A stretch of 64,000 nucleotides of DNA from RI-153 sp041391225 (GTDB taxonomy: Bacteria; Chloroflexota; Anaerolineae; Caldilineales; Caldilineaceae). Every line of letters begins with the position of its first letter. Position 1 is the first letter of the stretch. Made by a program: the position numbers and the translations under genes. The stretch spans positions 62,001 to 126,000 of the forward strand of contig JAWKOL010000011.1 of the NCBI GenBank assembly GCA_041391225.1, read 5' to 3'. The notes below the pieces were generated by a model that saw only the letters and a list, made by a program, of their open reading frames with translations, made no database searches and was not told where the DNA came from. This document shows, piece by piece, positions 1-9,536 of the stretch.

Positions 1-2
1 AC

Positions 3-98
3 ATCTTCGTCGTGGTCCTCGTCACCATGAACCTGGTGCTCGGCGGCGCGCTGATCACGGCGATGGTGGGGGTGGCGGTGTGGTTGAAGAGGCGGTGA
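3..98 (+). CDS. C-terminal end of a membrane protein (partial)
   Basis: An open frame runs in from the left edge and stops with TGA at 96-98. Its 31 residues are a hydrophobic stretch (FVVVLVTMNLVLGG followed by ALITAMVGVAVWL) ending in KRR, which is what a last transmembrane helix with a positive cytoplasmic end looks like. Nothing identifies the family. Its last 44 bases overlap the 3' end of the convergent mobA gene, so the two genes end tail to tail. The frame is short and the overlap unusual, so the call is moderate. Confidence 0.5.
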   Translation: MFVVVLVTMNLVLGGALITAMVGVAVWLKRR

Positions 99-711
99 TC
101 CGCAGCGCCAACTCGCTCCACTCTTCTTCGGTGTTGGCATTTGCAAACGATTCAAGCGCCGGATCGAATCTGCGGATGGTGTCTTCGTCGACGTGGAGGA
201 CACGTACCTGCGCAAAGAAGCTGTCCATACGGCGGCGTCCGCTCTCTAACTGGGCCAGGACGGCAGGCAGGCAGCGTGGGTGGTAAAGGGCGTGTAGCGG
301 TTGCGCTCGTCCGTGCGCGTGGGGGACGACGGCATCCCAGCGGGGAGCGCGATCCATGTCGACTTCGCTTGCCAGTTGGAGCAGCCGACCAAAGAGATTG
401 GCGCTGACCAGAGGCATGTCGCATCCCACACAGATCAGCCAGTCGTCCACCTGGGCCAGCGCAGTGGCCAACCCGCCCAATGGACCGCAATCGGTGTAGG
501 CGTCGGGCAGGCAGCGCGCCGACGTGTCCGCCATCGCCGCGCAGATGGCCGGATCGTTGGCAACGATGACAATGTCCTCGGCCAGCGGACTCAGCCGGTC
601 GACCACCAGCCGGATCAGCGGTGTCCCCTGTGGCGTGGGCAGCAGCGCCTTGGGTCGCCCCATGCGGCGGCTCTGTCCACCGGCGTTAATGAAGAGGGTG
701 GGTTGGGGCAT
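55..711 (-). CDS. mobA: Molybdenum cofactor guanylyltransferase MobA
   Basis: MobA transfers GMP from GTP to molybdopterin to make the MGD form of the cofactor in the cytoplasm. The 218-residue protein has the nucleotidyltransferase signature GGQSRRMGRPK at residues 11-21, a GPLGGL motif at 76-81 and the metal-binding GCDMP at 96-100, all in the expected order. The length is near the family norm (about 190-210), but the last 15 residues are a Ser/Thr/Pro run (ITASSTTPPPPPSP) that overlaps the convergent neighbour and may not be conserved. No other molybdenum genes are in the window. The start is the ATG at 711, which directly precedes the conserved N-terminal strand. Confidence 0.9.
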   Translation of the reverse strand: MPQPTLFINAGGQSRRMGRPKALLPTPQGTPLIRLVVDRLSPLAEDIVIVANDPAICAAMADTSARCLPDAYTDCGPLGGLATALAQVDDWLICVGCDMPLVSANLFGRLLQLASEVDMDRAPRWDAVVPHAHGRAQPLHALYHPRCLPAVLAQLESGRRRMDSFFAQVRVLHVDEDTIRRFDPALESFANANTEEEWSELALRITASSTTPPPPPSP

Positions 712-716
712 GTTGA

Positions 717-745
717 TGTGCCTTTGTGGATCATCAAAATTCTAA
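717..745. repeat. Half copy of the CTTCGTGGATCAT repeat family
   Basis: The segment upstream of mobA (GTGCCTTTGTGGATCATC then AAAATTCT) matches the right end of the palindromic element at 23590-23743 almost base for base, but the left arm is missing. It sits between the mobA start and the acpP terminator. Confidence 0.6.
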
Positions 746-760
746 ACCGCCCGAGTAAAC

Positions 761-798
761 GAAAAAGCGGATCGACGTGTGGTCGATCCGCTTTCGTT
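761..798 (-). terminator. Rho-independent terminator of acpP
   Basis: The stem AAAGCGGATCGAC / GTCGATCCGCTTT with a short GTGTG loop is followed on the minus strand by a T-rich run. It lies just past the acpP stop codon and separates acpP from mobA on the same strand. Confidence 0.85.
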
Positions 799-820
799 TG
801 TCTGGGCTAGAAGGCTTCGC

Positions 821-1051
821 TTACGCGTCGAGGAAAGTGACCACGTCGCCTACGGTCTGGATCTCCTGCGCCTTTTCGTCGCTGATCTCGCCGCCGAATT
901 CCTCCTCGAAGGCCATGATCAATTCCACCAGGTCGAGGCTGTCTGCGTCGAGATCGTCCTTGAAGCTGGCTTCCATCGTCACATCATCGGGATCGACGTC
1001 GAGCTGATCGACGATGATCTTGCGCACGCGTTCAAAAGTGTTGTCTGCCAT
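821..1051 (-). CDS. acpP: Acyl carrier protein
   Basis: This 76-residue acidic protein carries growing acyl chains on a phosphopantetheine arm during fatty acid synthesis. The attachment site is Ser38 in DADSLDLVEL, and the helix-rich acidic composition and length match AcpP. The frame stays open 72 codons upstream, but the ATG at 1051 was chosen because it has a purine-rich ribosome site (AAGGGGAAAG) and starts at the family N-terminus. It is monocistronic here: a terminator follows and no fab genes are adjacent. Confidence 0.97.
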   Translation of the reverse strand: MADNTFERVRKIIVDQLDVDPDDVTMEASFKDDLDADSLDLVELIMAFEEEFGGEISDEKAQEIQTVGDVVTFLDA

Positions 1052-1536
1052 GGTACTTTCCCCTTTGTCCAAATGGGTTGTCGTTTGTCGGTAGTCTTTG
1101 TCGGTGAATTGGGTTGATTTCCGCAACCGGTGATTCAGGCGTGTTATGGGGTCTGATCGCCAGCGTTGGTATTCAGCAGGCCGGATCAGGTTGTCTACAA
1201 AAACATCCTGCTGTGATAGGACTGCGCAAACCTGACCCATTGTAGCGATTGCCCTGAAAGCTGTCAAAAGTGGCGGGCAGAAATGGTCGCCATATTAACT
1301 GTACTCTGGATGGCGCAACACTTGGAATTTCCAGGTCCGCCAATTAGAATGGACACGTTGTTGCGTCTGGCGTTGTTCTCGTTTGGTGGTGTTCTCGTTT
1401 GATGTTAACGCCGCTGCCGACGTAACCACCGAATACTATTCTTCACAACACGCCTGCGCGCCGTAAGTCGCGCACGCGGGCAAGATTGCTCGAATATGGG
1501 CGGTCGCGCACTCTTTTCTGCGGAACGGAGCCGAAT
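1052..1536. other. Divergent intergenic region between acpP and fni
   Basis: No convincing gene. The region must hold the promoters of acpP (minus) and fni (plus). A direct repeat of GTTCTCGTTTGRTG occurs twice around 1373-1403. No clear sigma-70 pair was picked with confidence. Confidence 0.5.
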
Positions 1537-2599
1537 TTGCCTTCTCATAGCAGCCGCAAAGCAGATCACATACGCATCAATCTGGAAGAAGACGTCGACT
1601 TTTTGCAGTTGACGACCGGATTTGAACAGTTTCACTTCGTCCACGAGGCGTTGCCGGAGTTGGATCTGGCCGATGTGGACACGTCCATCACCGTCTTCGG
1701 CAAGCGCCTGTCAACGCCGATCCTGGTCAGCTCGATGACCGGCGGCACCGACAGCGCGGGGACGATCAACCGCCGCCTGGCCGAAGCCGTGCAGGCGCGC
1801 GGACTGGCGATGGGCGTGGGCAGTCAGCGTTCCGCGCTGGAAGAGCCTGCAACCGCCGCATCCTTTTATGTCCGCGACTACGCACCCGACGCGCTGCTCT
1901 TTGCCAACCTGGGCGCGGTTCAACTGAACTACGGCTACGGTGTGGATCATTGCCGACGTGCCGTTGACATGCTCGAAGCCGACGCGCTGATCCTGCACCT
2001 GAACCCGCTGCAAGAGGTGGTGCAGCCCGAAGGCGATACCAACTGGCGCGACCTGTTGCCCAAAATCGCCGCCGTGTGCCGAGCATTGCCGGTGCCTGTC
2101 ATCGCCAAAGAGGTGGGTTGGGGGATCAGCCCCAACACGGCGCGCCGCCTGATCGAGGCCGGCATCAGCGCCATCGACGTGGCCGGTGCGGGCGGCACGT
2201 CTTGGAGCCAGGTGGAAATGCACCGCGCCCCCACCGAACGTCTTCGCCGCCTGGCTGCGGCCTTCCGCGATTGGGGGACGCCCACAGCCACAACCCTGGC
2301 CTGGGTGCGGCAGGCACGCGCCGAGATGAATGTACCCGCGTTGCCGATCATTGCCAGCGGCGGCATGCGCAGTGGGCAAGACATCGCAAAAGCCGTTGCC
2401 CTGGGCGCCGATCTGGTGGGGTTGGCCGGCCCATTCTGTGAAACGAGTTATGGAATCGACCGCAGCCGTGGTCGAAGAGATGGAGATCCTGGAAGCCGAA
2501 ATGCGTATCGCCATGTTCTGCGCCGGCGCCGCCGACGTGGCAGGGCTACGCCGTCCCGGCGTCCTCATACCGCGAGGAGATTTGTATGTTGGACAATAG
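1537..2599 (+). CDS. fni: Type 2 isopentenyl-diphosphate delta-isomerase (one frameshift)
   Basis: Fni interconverts IPP and DMAPP using FMN and NADPH. The protein starts SRKADHIRINLEEDV and carries the family blocks PILVSSMTGG, MGVGSQRSAL, NLGAVQLNYG, HLNPLQEVVQPEGDTNW, KEVGWGIS, IDVAGAGGTSW and IIASGGMRSGQDIAKAVALG, which are FMN and substrate sites of the type 2 enzyme. The start is the TTG at 1537, seven bases after GGAACGGAG. The frame breaks near 2435-2440 and continues one frame over to VLIPRGDLYVGQ and a stop at 2599; one base change restores a full-length protein. It overlaps the next gene by 14 bp, so the pair is probably translationally coupled and supplies and elongates prenyl precursors. 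Confidence 0.93.
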
Positions 2600-3621
2600 C
2601 GCATTTGATGCATTTGCGCGACGTTGGTTGCCGCCGTTGGAAGCGGAAATGCACAGTGTGTTGGGCAATCGCCAGCCTGCGTATCAGCCGTACTACGGCA
2701 TGATGAACTACCACATGGGCTGGCTCGACGAGGATTTTCAGCCGGGGGACTTCGCAGCAGGCAAACGGATTCGCCCGTTACTCGTTCTCATGGCATGTGC
2801 GGCGGTAGGCGGCGATCCAGAAAAGGCGTTGCCTGCCGCGGCTTCGATTGAGATTCTGCACAACTTCTCGTTGATCCACGACGACATCGAAGACGGCGAC
2901 GAAATGCGCCGTCATCGCAAGACGGTTTGGAAGCTTTGGGGCGTTCCCCAGGCCATCAACGCAGGTGACGGCATGTTTGCGCTCTCCTACCAGGCGATGA
3001 TCCGGCTGGCGGAGCGAGGCGTCGACCCGGCCATTGCTGTCGCTGCCTTGGATCGCTTCGCTTGTACCTGTGTGAAGTTGACCGAAGGCCAGTATCTGGA
3101 TCTCGGCTTCGAAAATCGCCTCACCGTATCCGTGGACGAGTACATTCAAATGATCAGCGGCAAGACGGCGGCGCTGTTGGCGGCGTCGTTGTCGATTGGC
3201 GCGCTGGTAGGCGGCGCCGGCGACCAGGTAGGCGAAGCGCTCTACCGCTTCGGCCACAACCTGGGCTTGGCCTTCCAGATCCGCGACGATGTGCTGGGCA
3301 TCTGGGGTGATCCGTCGGTCACCGGCAAAGCGGCCGGCAACGATCTGTTACGCCAGAAGAAGAGCCTGCCCGCGCTCTACGCCCTCAATCACCCCGAAGT
3401 AGGCGCCGAACTCCAGCGGCTGTGGTCGTACAACATCAGCAGCAAACAGCTTCACCTGGCCATGGACATGCTCGAAAAGGCTGGCGCCCGTGCTTTCGCC
3501 GAAGAGAAGGTGCGCACATACCACGAAGAGGGCGTCCGCGCTGACAGAGGCATTGGGCGCGCAGGCCGCGTCCTCGCCGCTCATGGCACTGGCGGATGGG
3601 CTGTTGGAGCGGCAGACGTAA
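2586..3621 (+). CDS. Polyprenyl (farnesyl/geranylgeranyl) diphosphate synthase
   Basis: The protein is a trans-isoprenyl diphosphate synthase that condenses IPP with allylic diphosphates. It has GKRIRP at 60-65, the first Asp-rich motif DDIED at 99-103 and the second motif QIRDDVLGIWGD around 231-242, both binding Mg-diphosphate. Product length cannot be read safely from sequence. The C-terminus is frameshifted near 3535: in the other frame it continues ALTEALGAQAASS to GLLERQT and stops at 3621, a more natural end than the longer read-through frame. It follows fni in one operon and is closed by a terminator at 3679. Confidence 0.9.
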
Positions 3622-3655
3622 TACGTGATTCGTGTTGCGTGATTCGTGCTGGAGC
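3619..3655. repeat. Short GTRATTCGTG repeat
   Basis: TAATACGTGATTCGTG is followed by TTGCGTGATTCGTG. These words belong to the dispersed GCGTAATNCGTAAT family seen at 7171, 24989, 28949 and 63841. Confidence 0.55.
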
Positions 3656-3679
3656 GATGAAAGCAATCCATCAATAAAG

Positions 3680-3718
3680 GGACGCCCGTCGAATTTGGCT
3701 CGACGGGCGTCCTGTTTT
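3680..3718 (+). terminator. Terminator of the fni-prenyl synthase operon
   Basis: A 13-bp perfect stem, GGACGCCCGTCGA / TCGACGGGCGTCC, with a short loop is followed by TGTTTT on the plus strand. This is a classical intrinsic terminator. Confidence 0.9.
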
Positions 3719-3808
3719 CAGCAGATTCACAGTTCTGAACAAGAAGCCGAATCTCGTAAGCCACCCATCCAAGAGAAATTAACTTCACGGATCACGCATA
3801 ACGCGTCA

Positions 3809-4339
3809 CTACTCCACCGAAGACATCTCCACAATGATCAACGTCTCCGTGGTGCTGAAGCCCGACAGTTGCAGCCCTGCCGAATCACCCAGGCCGGCCA
3901 GGCCGTCGCTGACGGCGCTCTGGATCTGCTCCTGGATGGGCGCAATCTGTGGCGCCAGCAACGGATTGTTGGCAGGCAGGCTGGCGCCGCGGATGGTCAA
4001 CGTCTCGATGGTCACCGTGAGATCGCCGTTGGCCGCGGTCATGCCCAGCGTCAGCGTCAATTCGGTGGCGCCGAAGGGCGGGGGCAGCTCGGTGAAGATG
4101 GTCAGATCGATCTTGTTGTCGGGCTTGACGTTGATACGCGGGTTTTCCACCGGCGTCGGCAGCGTGGCCAGCACATCGGTGACCATCGGCTGGGTGAGGA
4201 TGTACGAGACAAAGTCCTCGGTGATGGTGATACGAATGTCAGAAGACTGCGCCAGGGCCTGCTGTGGCGCCAGAGACGGCCCCAAAAGCAAGCTTGCCGC
4301 CAGGAAGAGGACGACGATCCGAGTACGCAGATTTCGCAT
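3809..4339 (-). CDS. Small secreted protein of unknown function
   Basis: The 176-residue product begins with a clear Sec signal peptide (MRNLRTRIVVLFLAASLLLG, likely cut after QQALA). The mature part is a beta-rich sequence with a long strand pattern (RITITEDFVSYILTQ, KIDLTIFTELPP, LTLTLGMTAANGDLTVTIE) and ends IIVEMSSVE. This resembles the lipid-binding DUF2993/LmeA-like fold in outline, but I cannot confirm the family. It stands alone between two palindromic regions, with no operon partner. Confidence 0.7.
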   Translation of the reverse strand: MRNLRTRIVVLFLAASLLLGPSLAPQQALAQSSDIRITITEDFVSYILTQPMVTDVLATLPTPVENPRINVKPDNKIDLTIFTELPPPFGATELTLTLGMTAANGDLTVTIETLTIRGASLPANNPLLAPQIAPIQEQIQSAVSDGLAGLGDSAGLQLSGFSTTETLIIVEMSSVE

Positions 4340-4498
4340 GCAAAGACTCCTTTCGCGTTGCGCAGCCAGTAGGTTAGGACAATGATGATCTTGGTTTCAT
4401 TTTGCGCCGGCCCATGCATCGAGGGGACGTGCAGCGCCTGCGTCGGTAAGCGTGAGGGAAACTTGCCTATATCTTTGCCCAAAAGGGCGGATAGATCA

Positions 4499-4600
4499 AA
4501 TTGGGGATCGGGGACTGGGGATTTGGGGCTAGAGATCGGGTCAAGAATTTGAATTCTTGATCCGATCCCCAGTCCCCAGTCCCATGTCCCCAATCCCCAT
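4499..4600. repeat. GGGGATTGGGGACTGGGG palindromic element
   Basis: G-rich words (GGGGATCGGGGACTGGGGAT) on the left are mirrored by C-rich words (CCCCAGTCCCCAGTCCCAT) on the right around a core stem, ATCGGGTCAAGAATT / AATTCTTGATCCGAT. It lies directly at the 3' end of the E2 gene and can act as its terminator. A related fragment occurs at 34566-34612. Confidence 0.75.
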
Positions 4601-6165
4601 TACGCCCAACGCTCCAACGCATCCTTCACCGCGGCGCAGAAGGCGTCGGCGCTGGCGCCGTCGAGGACGCGGTGATCGTAGCTGAAGCCCAGCGTTGTCA
4701 TCGGCGCGAAGGTGAGGTAATCGCCGCTGTTGGCTTCCAGCGGGTGACCCTGGCTCACCACGATGGGGCGCTTTTCGATGGCGCCCACGCCGAGGATGCC
4801 TACCTGCGGCTGCACGATGATCGGTGTCTGGAAGCGACTGCCGCCGGTGCCGTAGTTGGTGAGAGTGATGGTGCCACCCTGCAGCTCGTCGGCGCTGAGC
4901 TGGTTGTTGCGCGCCCGCTGCGCCAGATCATTGACCTGGCGGGCGATGCCCATCAGGTTGAGATCCGAAGCGTTGCGGATCACCGGCACGATCAGGCCAC
5001 CCACGCCGTACTTGTCAGGCGTCAGCGCCACGGCCATGCCGATGTGGATCTGCTTGTGGATCACCAGGCCGTCCTCGCGCCAGCTTGCGTTGGCGGCAGG
5101 CACGGCGCGGATCCCGGCGATCATGGCCTGGAAGAAGTACGCCGTGATGGTGAGGTTGACACCCGCCTTGGCGAAATCGTTCTTCACCGCTTTGCGATGC
5201 GCCAACACCGCGCTCATGTTCACATCCCACATCGTGGTGACGTGGGGTGCGCCGAAAGCGCTCTGGGCGGTGTTGCGCGCGATCAGGGTGCGCATACGCG
5301 TGTGGGGGACGAATTCGTCGGCGTCGCCCACCGGCGCTTCCGGCGCAGCGGCCTTGGGCTGGGCGGGCGCGGCGGAGCGGGGCGCAGACGCTTCCGCAGC
5401 AGGCTTCGCCGCGGACGGCGCCTGTGTAGCCGCCGGTTTTGCTTCGACGGCCTGTGCCGGGAACGCCGGCTGCGTGGGCAGATAATCTTTGCCCTGTTTC
5501 TCGGCGACGTAGGCCATCACATCGTAGCGTGTCAGCACGCTCAGCGGACGACCGGCGGCGACTGCACGCAGATCAACATCGTAGTCGGCGGCGGCGCGGC
5601 GTACACCCGCAGAGGGGACGTCGGCGTAGTCGCCGGGCAGACCAGCAGCCGCAGGCGCAGCGGATGGTTCGCCTTTTTGCTGTGCCACATACTCAAGGAC
5701 GTCACTCTTGCGGATCTGCCCGCCCGGCCCACTGCCGTTGACGGCGTCGAGATCCACACCTTCTTCCGCGGCCACGCGACGGGCCACAGGCGTGGCTTTC
5801 ACGTCTTCGGCGTCGGTTTGGGCGGCAGGCGCGCTGGGTTCGGCAGCCGGCGCAGCAGGTTCAGGGGTAGATTCCGCGACAGGCGCTTCGGCAGCACCGC
5901 CGTCACCGGCATCGTCCACCGATTCACCGGCCTCGCCGATGACGGCGATCACGGCGTCTACGCCCACGAGTTCGCCGGGGCCGAAGTTTAGTTTGAGTAC
6001 GGTGCCACCCGCAGGCGACGGAACCTCGGTATCCACCTTGTCGGTCGCCACTTCCACCAGCATGGCGCCTTCTGCAATGGTGTCACCTTCTTCGACGAGC
6101 CAGCGGTTAATGGTGACGTCGTCGATGCCTTCGCCCATGTCGGGGAGTTTTACATTGGTTGCCAT
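4600..6165 (-). CDS. Dihydrolipoamide acyltransferase, E2 of a 2-oxoacid dehydrogenase complex
   Basis: E2 forms the core of the complex and moves the acyl group from lipoate to CoA. The 521-residue protein has one N-terminal lipoyl domain (1-78, lipoyl Lys43 in ATDKVDTE), an Ala/Pro linker, a peripheral subunit-binding domain (about 123-160, VARRVAAEEGVDL), a second similar subunit-binding segment (about 182-222), another Ala-rich linker and the catalytic domain ending in HRVLDG at 498-503, which holds the active-site His and Asp. Two consecutive binding segments are less usual than one. It ends the E1-alpha/E1-beta/E2 operon, 4 bp behind E1-beta. No E3 is present. Pyruvate versus branched-chain substrate cannot be decided. 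Confidence 0.95.
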   Translation of the reverse strand: MATNVKLPDMGEGIDDVTINRWLVEEGDTIAEGAMLVEVATDKVDTEVPSPAGGTVLKLNFGPGELVGVDAVIAVIGEAGESVDDAGDGGAAEAPVAESTPEPAAPAAEPSAPAAQTDAEDVKATPVARRVAAEEGVDLDAVNGSGPGGQIRKSDVLEYVAQQKGEPSAAPAAAGLPGDYADVPSAGVRRAAADYDVDLRAVAAGRPLSVLTRYDVMAYVAEKQGKDYLPTQPAFPAQAVEAKPAATQAPSAAKPAAEASAPRSAAPAQPKAAAPEAPVGDADEFVPHTRMRTLIARNTAQSAFGAPHVTTMWDVNMSAVLAHRKAVKNDFAKAGVNLTITAYFFQAMIAGIRAVPAANASWREDGLVIHKQIHIGMAVALTPDKYGVGGLIVPVIRNASDLNLMGIARQVNDLAQRARNNQLSADELQGGTITLTNYGTGGSRFQTPIIVQPQVGILGVGAIEKRPIVVSQGHPLEANSGDYLTFAPMTTLGFSYDHRVLDGASADAFCAAVKDALERWA

Positions 6166-6169
6166 GTTC

Positions 6170-7151
<982 letters not shown>

Positions 7152-7170
7152 CGCTTCTCTCCGTAGGAGA

Positions 7171-7270
7171 GTGATGCGTAATGCGTAATCCGTAATTGGC
7201 CGAGCTTATTGTCGCTTAATTGGTGAATCGCACCCTGGCAATTACGCATTACGAATTACGCATTACTCAT
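7171..7270. repeat. GCGTAATNCGTAAT palindromic element
   Basis: Left arm GTGATGCGTAATGCGTAATC (7171-7190) and right arm ATTACGCATTACGAATTACG (7241-7260) are inverted copies of the same short words, with an unrelated spacer between. The right arm overlaps the E1-alpha stop codon. It fills the whole gap between E1-alpha and E1-beta. Confidence 0.8.
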
Positions 7271-8281
7271 TTGTATACGTCCGTGTACGCCTCAGCCACA
7301 TCGGGCCAGGGGCTGCTTTCGGCGAATTCCATGGCGTCGGCGGCGATCTGGCTGCCTTCGTCTTCCAACTGCTTCACAGTAGCTTCGTCGACGCCGCGAT
7401 CGAGCAGTTTGGCGCGCAGGACGTTGAGCGGTTCGTGTTGACGGTGGAAGTCGATCTCTTCGGGCGTGCGGTAGGTCTCCAGGTCACCGGCCATGTGACC
7501 GGCCAAACGGTAGGTGAGACCTTCGATGTAGGTGGGGCCTTCGCCGGCGCGGGCGCGTTCGGCGGCCTGCTTCACCGCTGTGTAGACCACCTCGACATCG
7601 TTGCCGTCGATCTGCACCGATTCCATGCCGTAGGCGCGGGGGAACAGGTAGAGTTCCTCCACCGACGAGGTGCGGCCAATCGGCGTCATCTCGGAGTAGC
7701 GGTTGTTTTCGCAGTAGAAGATCACCGGCAACTTCCACTTCTGCGCCATGTTGAAGGTTTCGTGGAGGACGCCCTGGTAGTTGGCGCCGTCGCCAAAGAA
7801 GGAGATGGCGACGCGATCTTCGTCGCGGATCCACGAAGCCAGGGCCAGGCCGGCGGCGTGTGGCACCTGAGCGCCGACGATGCCGTTGGCGCCCATCATG
7901 CCGTGTTCGGGGAGACAAAGTGCATGGAGCCGCCTTTGCCCTTGGCGAAGCCATCGGCGCGGCCCAACACCTCGGCCACGGCGCGATTGGGGTCCATCCC
8001 CCAGGCCAGGCCGTGATGGTGACCACGATACGTGCAGGTGACATAGTCGCCCTTGCGCAGGGCGGCAGCGGTTCCCACAGCAGCGCCTTCGTGGCCGATG
8101 GCGGTGTGCATGGCGCCGCCGATCTTGCCCTCTTCCGCGGCCTGCAAAAGCAGTTCTTCGATGCGGCGGATTGTCGCATGGTGCGGTACATTTCCTGCAA
8201 CTTCTCATTCGGAAGCTGTTCGACTTCGAGTTGCGTCGAGGCTTCCTTTGCCAGTACTTCGGCGTTCGAAGACTTTGGCAT
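7267..8281 (-). CDS. 2-oxoacid dehydrogenase E1 alpha subunit (two frameshifts)
   Basis: E1-alpha binds thiamine diphosphate. The ThDP motif is intact as GDGANYQGVLHETFNMA through CENN, and TYRLAGHMAGDLETYRTPEE is the expected phosphorylation-loop region. The N-terminus is MPKSSNAEVLAKE, starting at the ATG at 8281 behind AAGGA. Breaks near 8165 and 7912 split the gene into three frames: the middle part carries GGAMHTAIGHEGAAVG and HHHGLAWGMDP. Rejoined it is about 335 residues, normal for the E1-alpha family. It is the first gene of the E1-alpha/E1-beta/E2 operon. Confidence 0.93.
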
Positions 8282-8562
8282 GGCAAATTCCTTCCTGGTC
8301 GCTTGCAATAACCATGATCAATGGTTCGTCTTGCGCACACGGTGCGCGGAAATATCAAATCAATGCAGGGCGGATCTGATCCACAGAACACCATCACCGC
8401 CTGCCGTCTAGACCAAAAGAAACCCTTCTCCCAGCCGAATGCGCCCGGGAAAACGGTAAACGCAGGTTGTGCCGCGCCTGCCTAGTATCGGAGGAATTTT
8501 AACACGCCGGACGGAAACGACAACGCACGAGGTGGAGATCAGAGATTGAAGATCCCCAATCT

Positions 8563-9302
8563 CTACCCTCTCCTCCCATATAATTCGCCGCCGTCGGCGC
8601 GGACCACATCGGCGGTGACGTAATCGGCCTCGATCAGATACTTGGCGAGCAGCGGCGACGTCTTCGGCGCTGCCCCAGCGTTTGAGCAAGGTGCGTTTGG
8701 CCACGGCGGCCGATTGTGCATCGTCGTAATCCGGCGGCGGCAGGACGGGTCCTGGCGCAATGGCGTTGGCGCGCACAGTGGGCGCAAGTTCCAGCGCCAG
8801 TTGACGGGTCATGGCGAGGAGACCCGCCTTGGCTACAGCGTGCGCTGTGAAATTGGGCCAGGGCTGCCAGGCGGTCAGATCGACGATGTTGACGATGGCG
8901 CCGCCGCCGCGCCAGCATCAACGGCGCAAATTCGTTGCTCACATAGAACGATCCATCGATGGTGATGCCGGTGACCTGGCGCCAGGTGCTGTAGTCGTCG
9001 GTGGGGACAGGGTGCTTGCCGAAATGATCGGCGCTGTTGACCAGGATGTCCACGCCGCCGAAGTGTGCTTCCACCTGCCGACGCATGTGTTGCACGTCTT
9101 CGAGATTGGCGATGTTGCACTGGATGGCCACAGCGTCCACGCCCAGCGCCTTCGCCTCGTCAACAGTCTGCGCGGCAGCCTGCGCCGACGAATTGTAGTT
9201 GACAACAACGTTGGCGCAAGCCTGCGCCAGCATCATCACAATCGCCTTGCCAACACGGTGTGCGCCACCGGTGACAAGCGCCGTCTTGCCTGAAATCTGC
9301 AT
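8563..9302 (-). CDS. Short-chain dehydrogenase/reductase, pteridine-reductase-like (frameshifted)
   Basis: The Rossmann motif TGGAHRVGKAI begins at residue 10 or so and NSADHFGKHP follows at the NAG position. The start is the ATG at 9302 behind AGGAGG. The frame breaks near 8915 and again near 8645; the last part (YLIEADYVTADVVRADGGEL) is the usual SDR C-terminus, ending at 8563. At the catalytic YxxxK position the sequence reads HAVAK, so the Tyr appears to be His and the catalytic Ser is not obvious. This may be a real divergent SDR or an error. Arginine in place of the third Gly (GAHRVG) is seen in pteridine-reductase-like SDRs. Substrate unknown. Confidence 0.8.
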
Positions 9303-9435
9303 GTTGCCTCCTGATTGGAGGTGATTGGTGATTTGGTTTGGAAACTCGATGCTCACACTTTGATCAATTAAAAGGGTAGTGGGTTCTCGGCACGAGTCTG
9401 TACGACCCAATACTAAGGTAGGGTGTGAGAAAAAC

Positions 9436-9471
9436 AACAACTCCGGCGGAACCGGAGTTGTTGCATTGTAT
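9436..9471 (-). terminator. Terminator of the S1-domain gene
   Basis: The stem AACAACTCCGG / CCGGAGTTGTT (9436-9446 with 9452-9462) is followed on the minus strand by GTTTTTC. It is placed about 70 bp past the S1-domain gene stop. Confidence 0.8.
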
Positions 9472-9477
9472 TTCAGA

Positions 9478-9536
9478 GTAGGGGCGCAACATGCTGCGCT
9501 TGAGAAGCCGGAGGGCGCAGCATGTTGCGCCCCTAC
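9478..9536. repeat. 22-bp perfect inverted repeat
   Basis: GTAGGGGCGCAACATGCTGC (plus GC) at 9478-9499 is exactly complementary to 9515-9536, with a 15-base loop. The right arm contains the stop codon of the S1-domain gene. It resembles REP-type palindromes known from many bacteria. Confidence 0.85.

Noticed and set aside
4672..5991. 439-residue open frame on the plus strand
   Set aside because: It lies exactly opposite the E2 gene, is rich in Arg/His/Gly and lacks any motif; it is a GC-rich shadow of the real gene.
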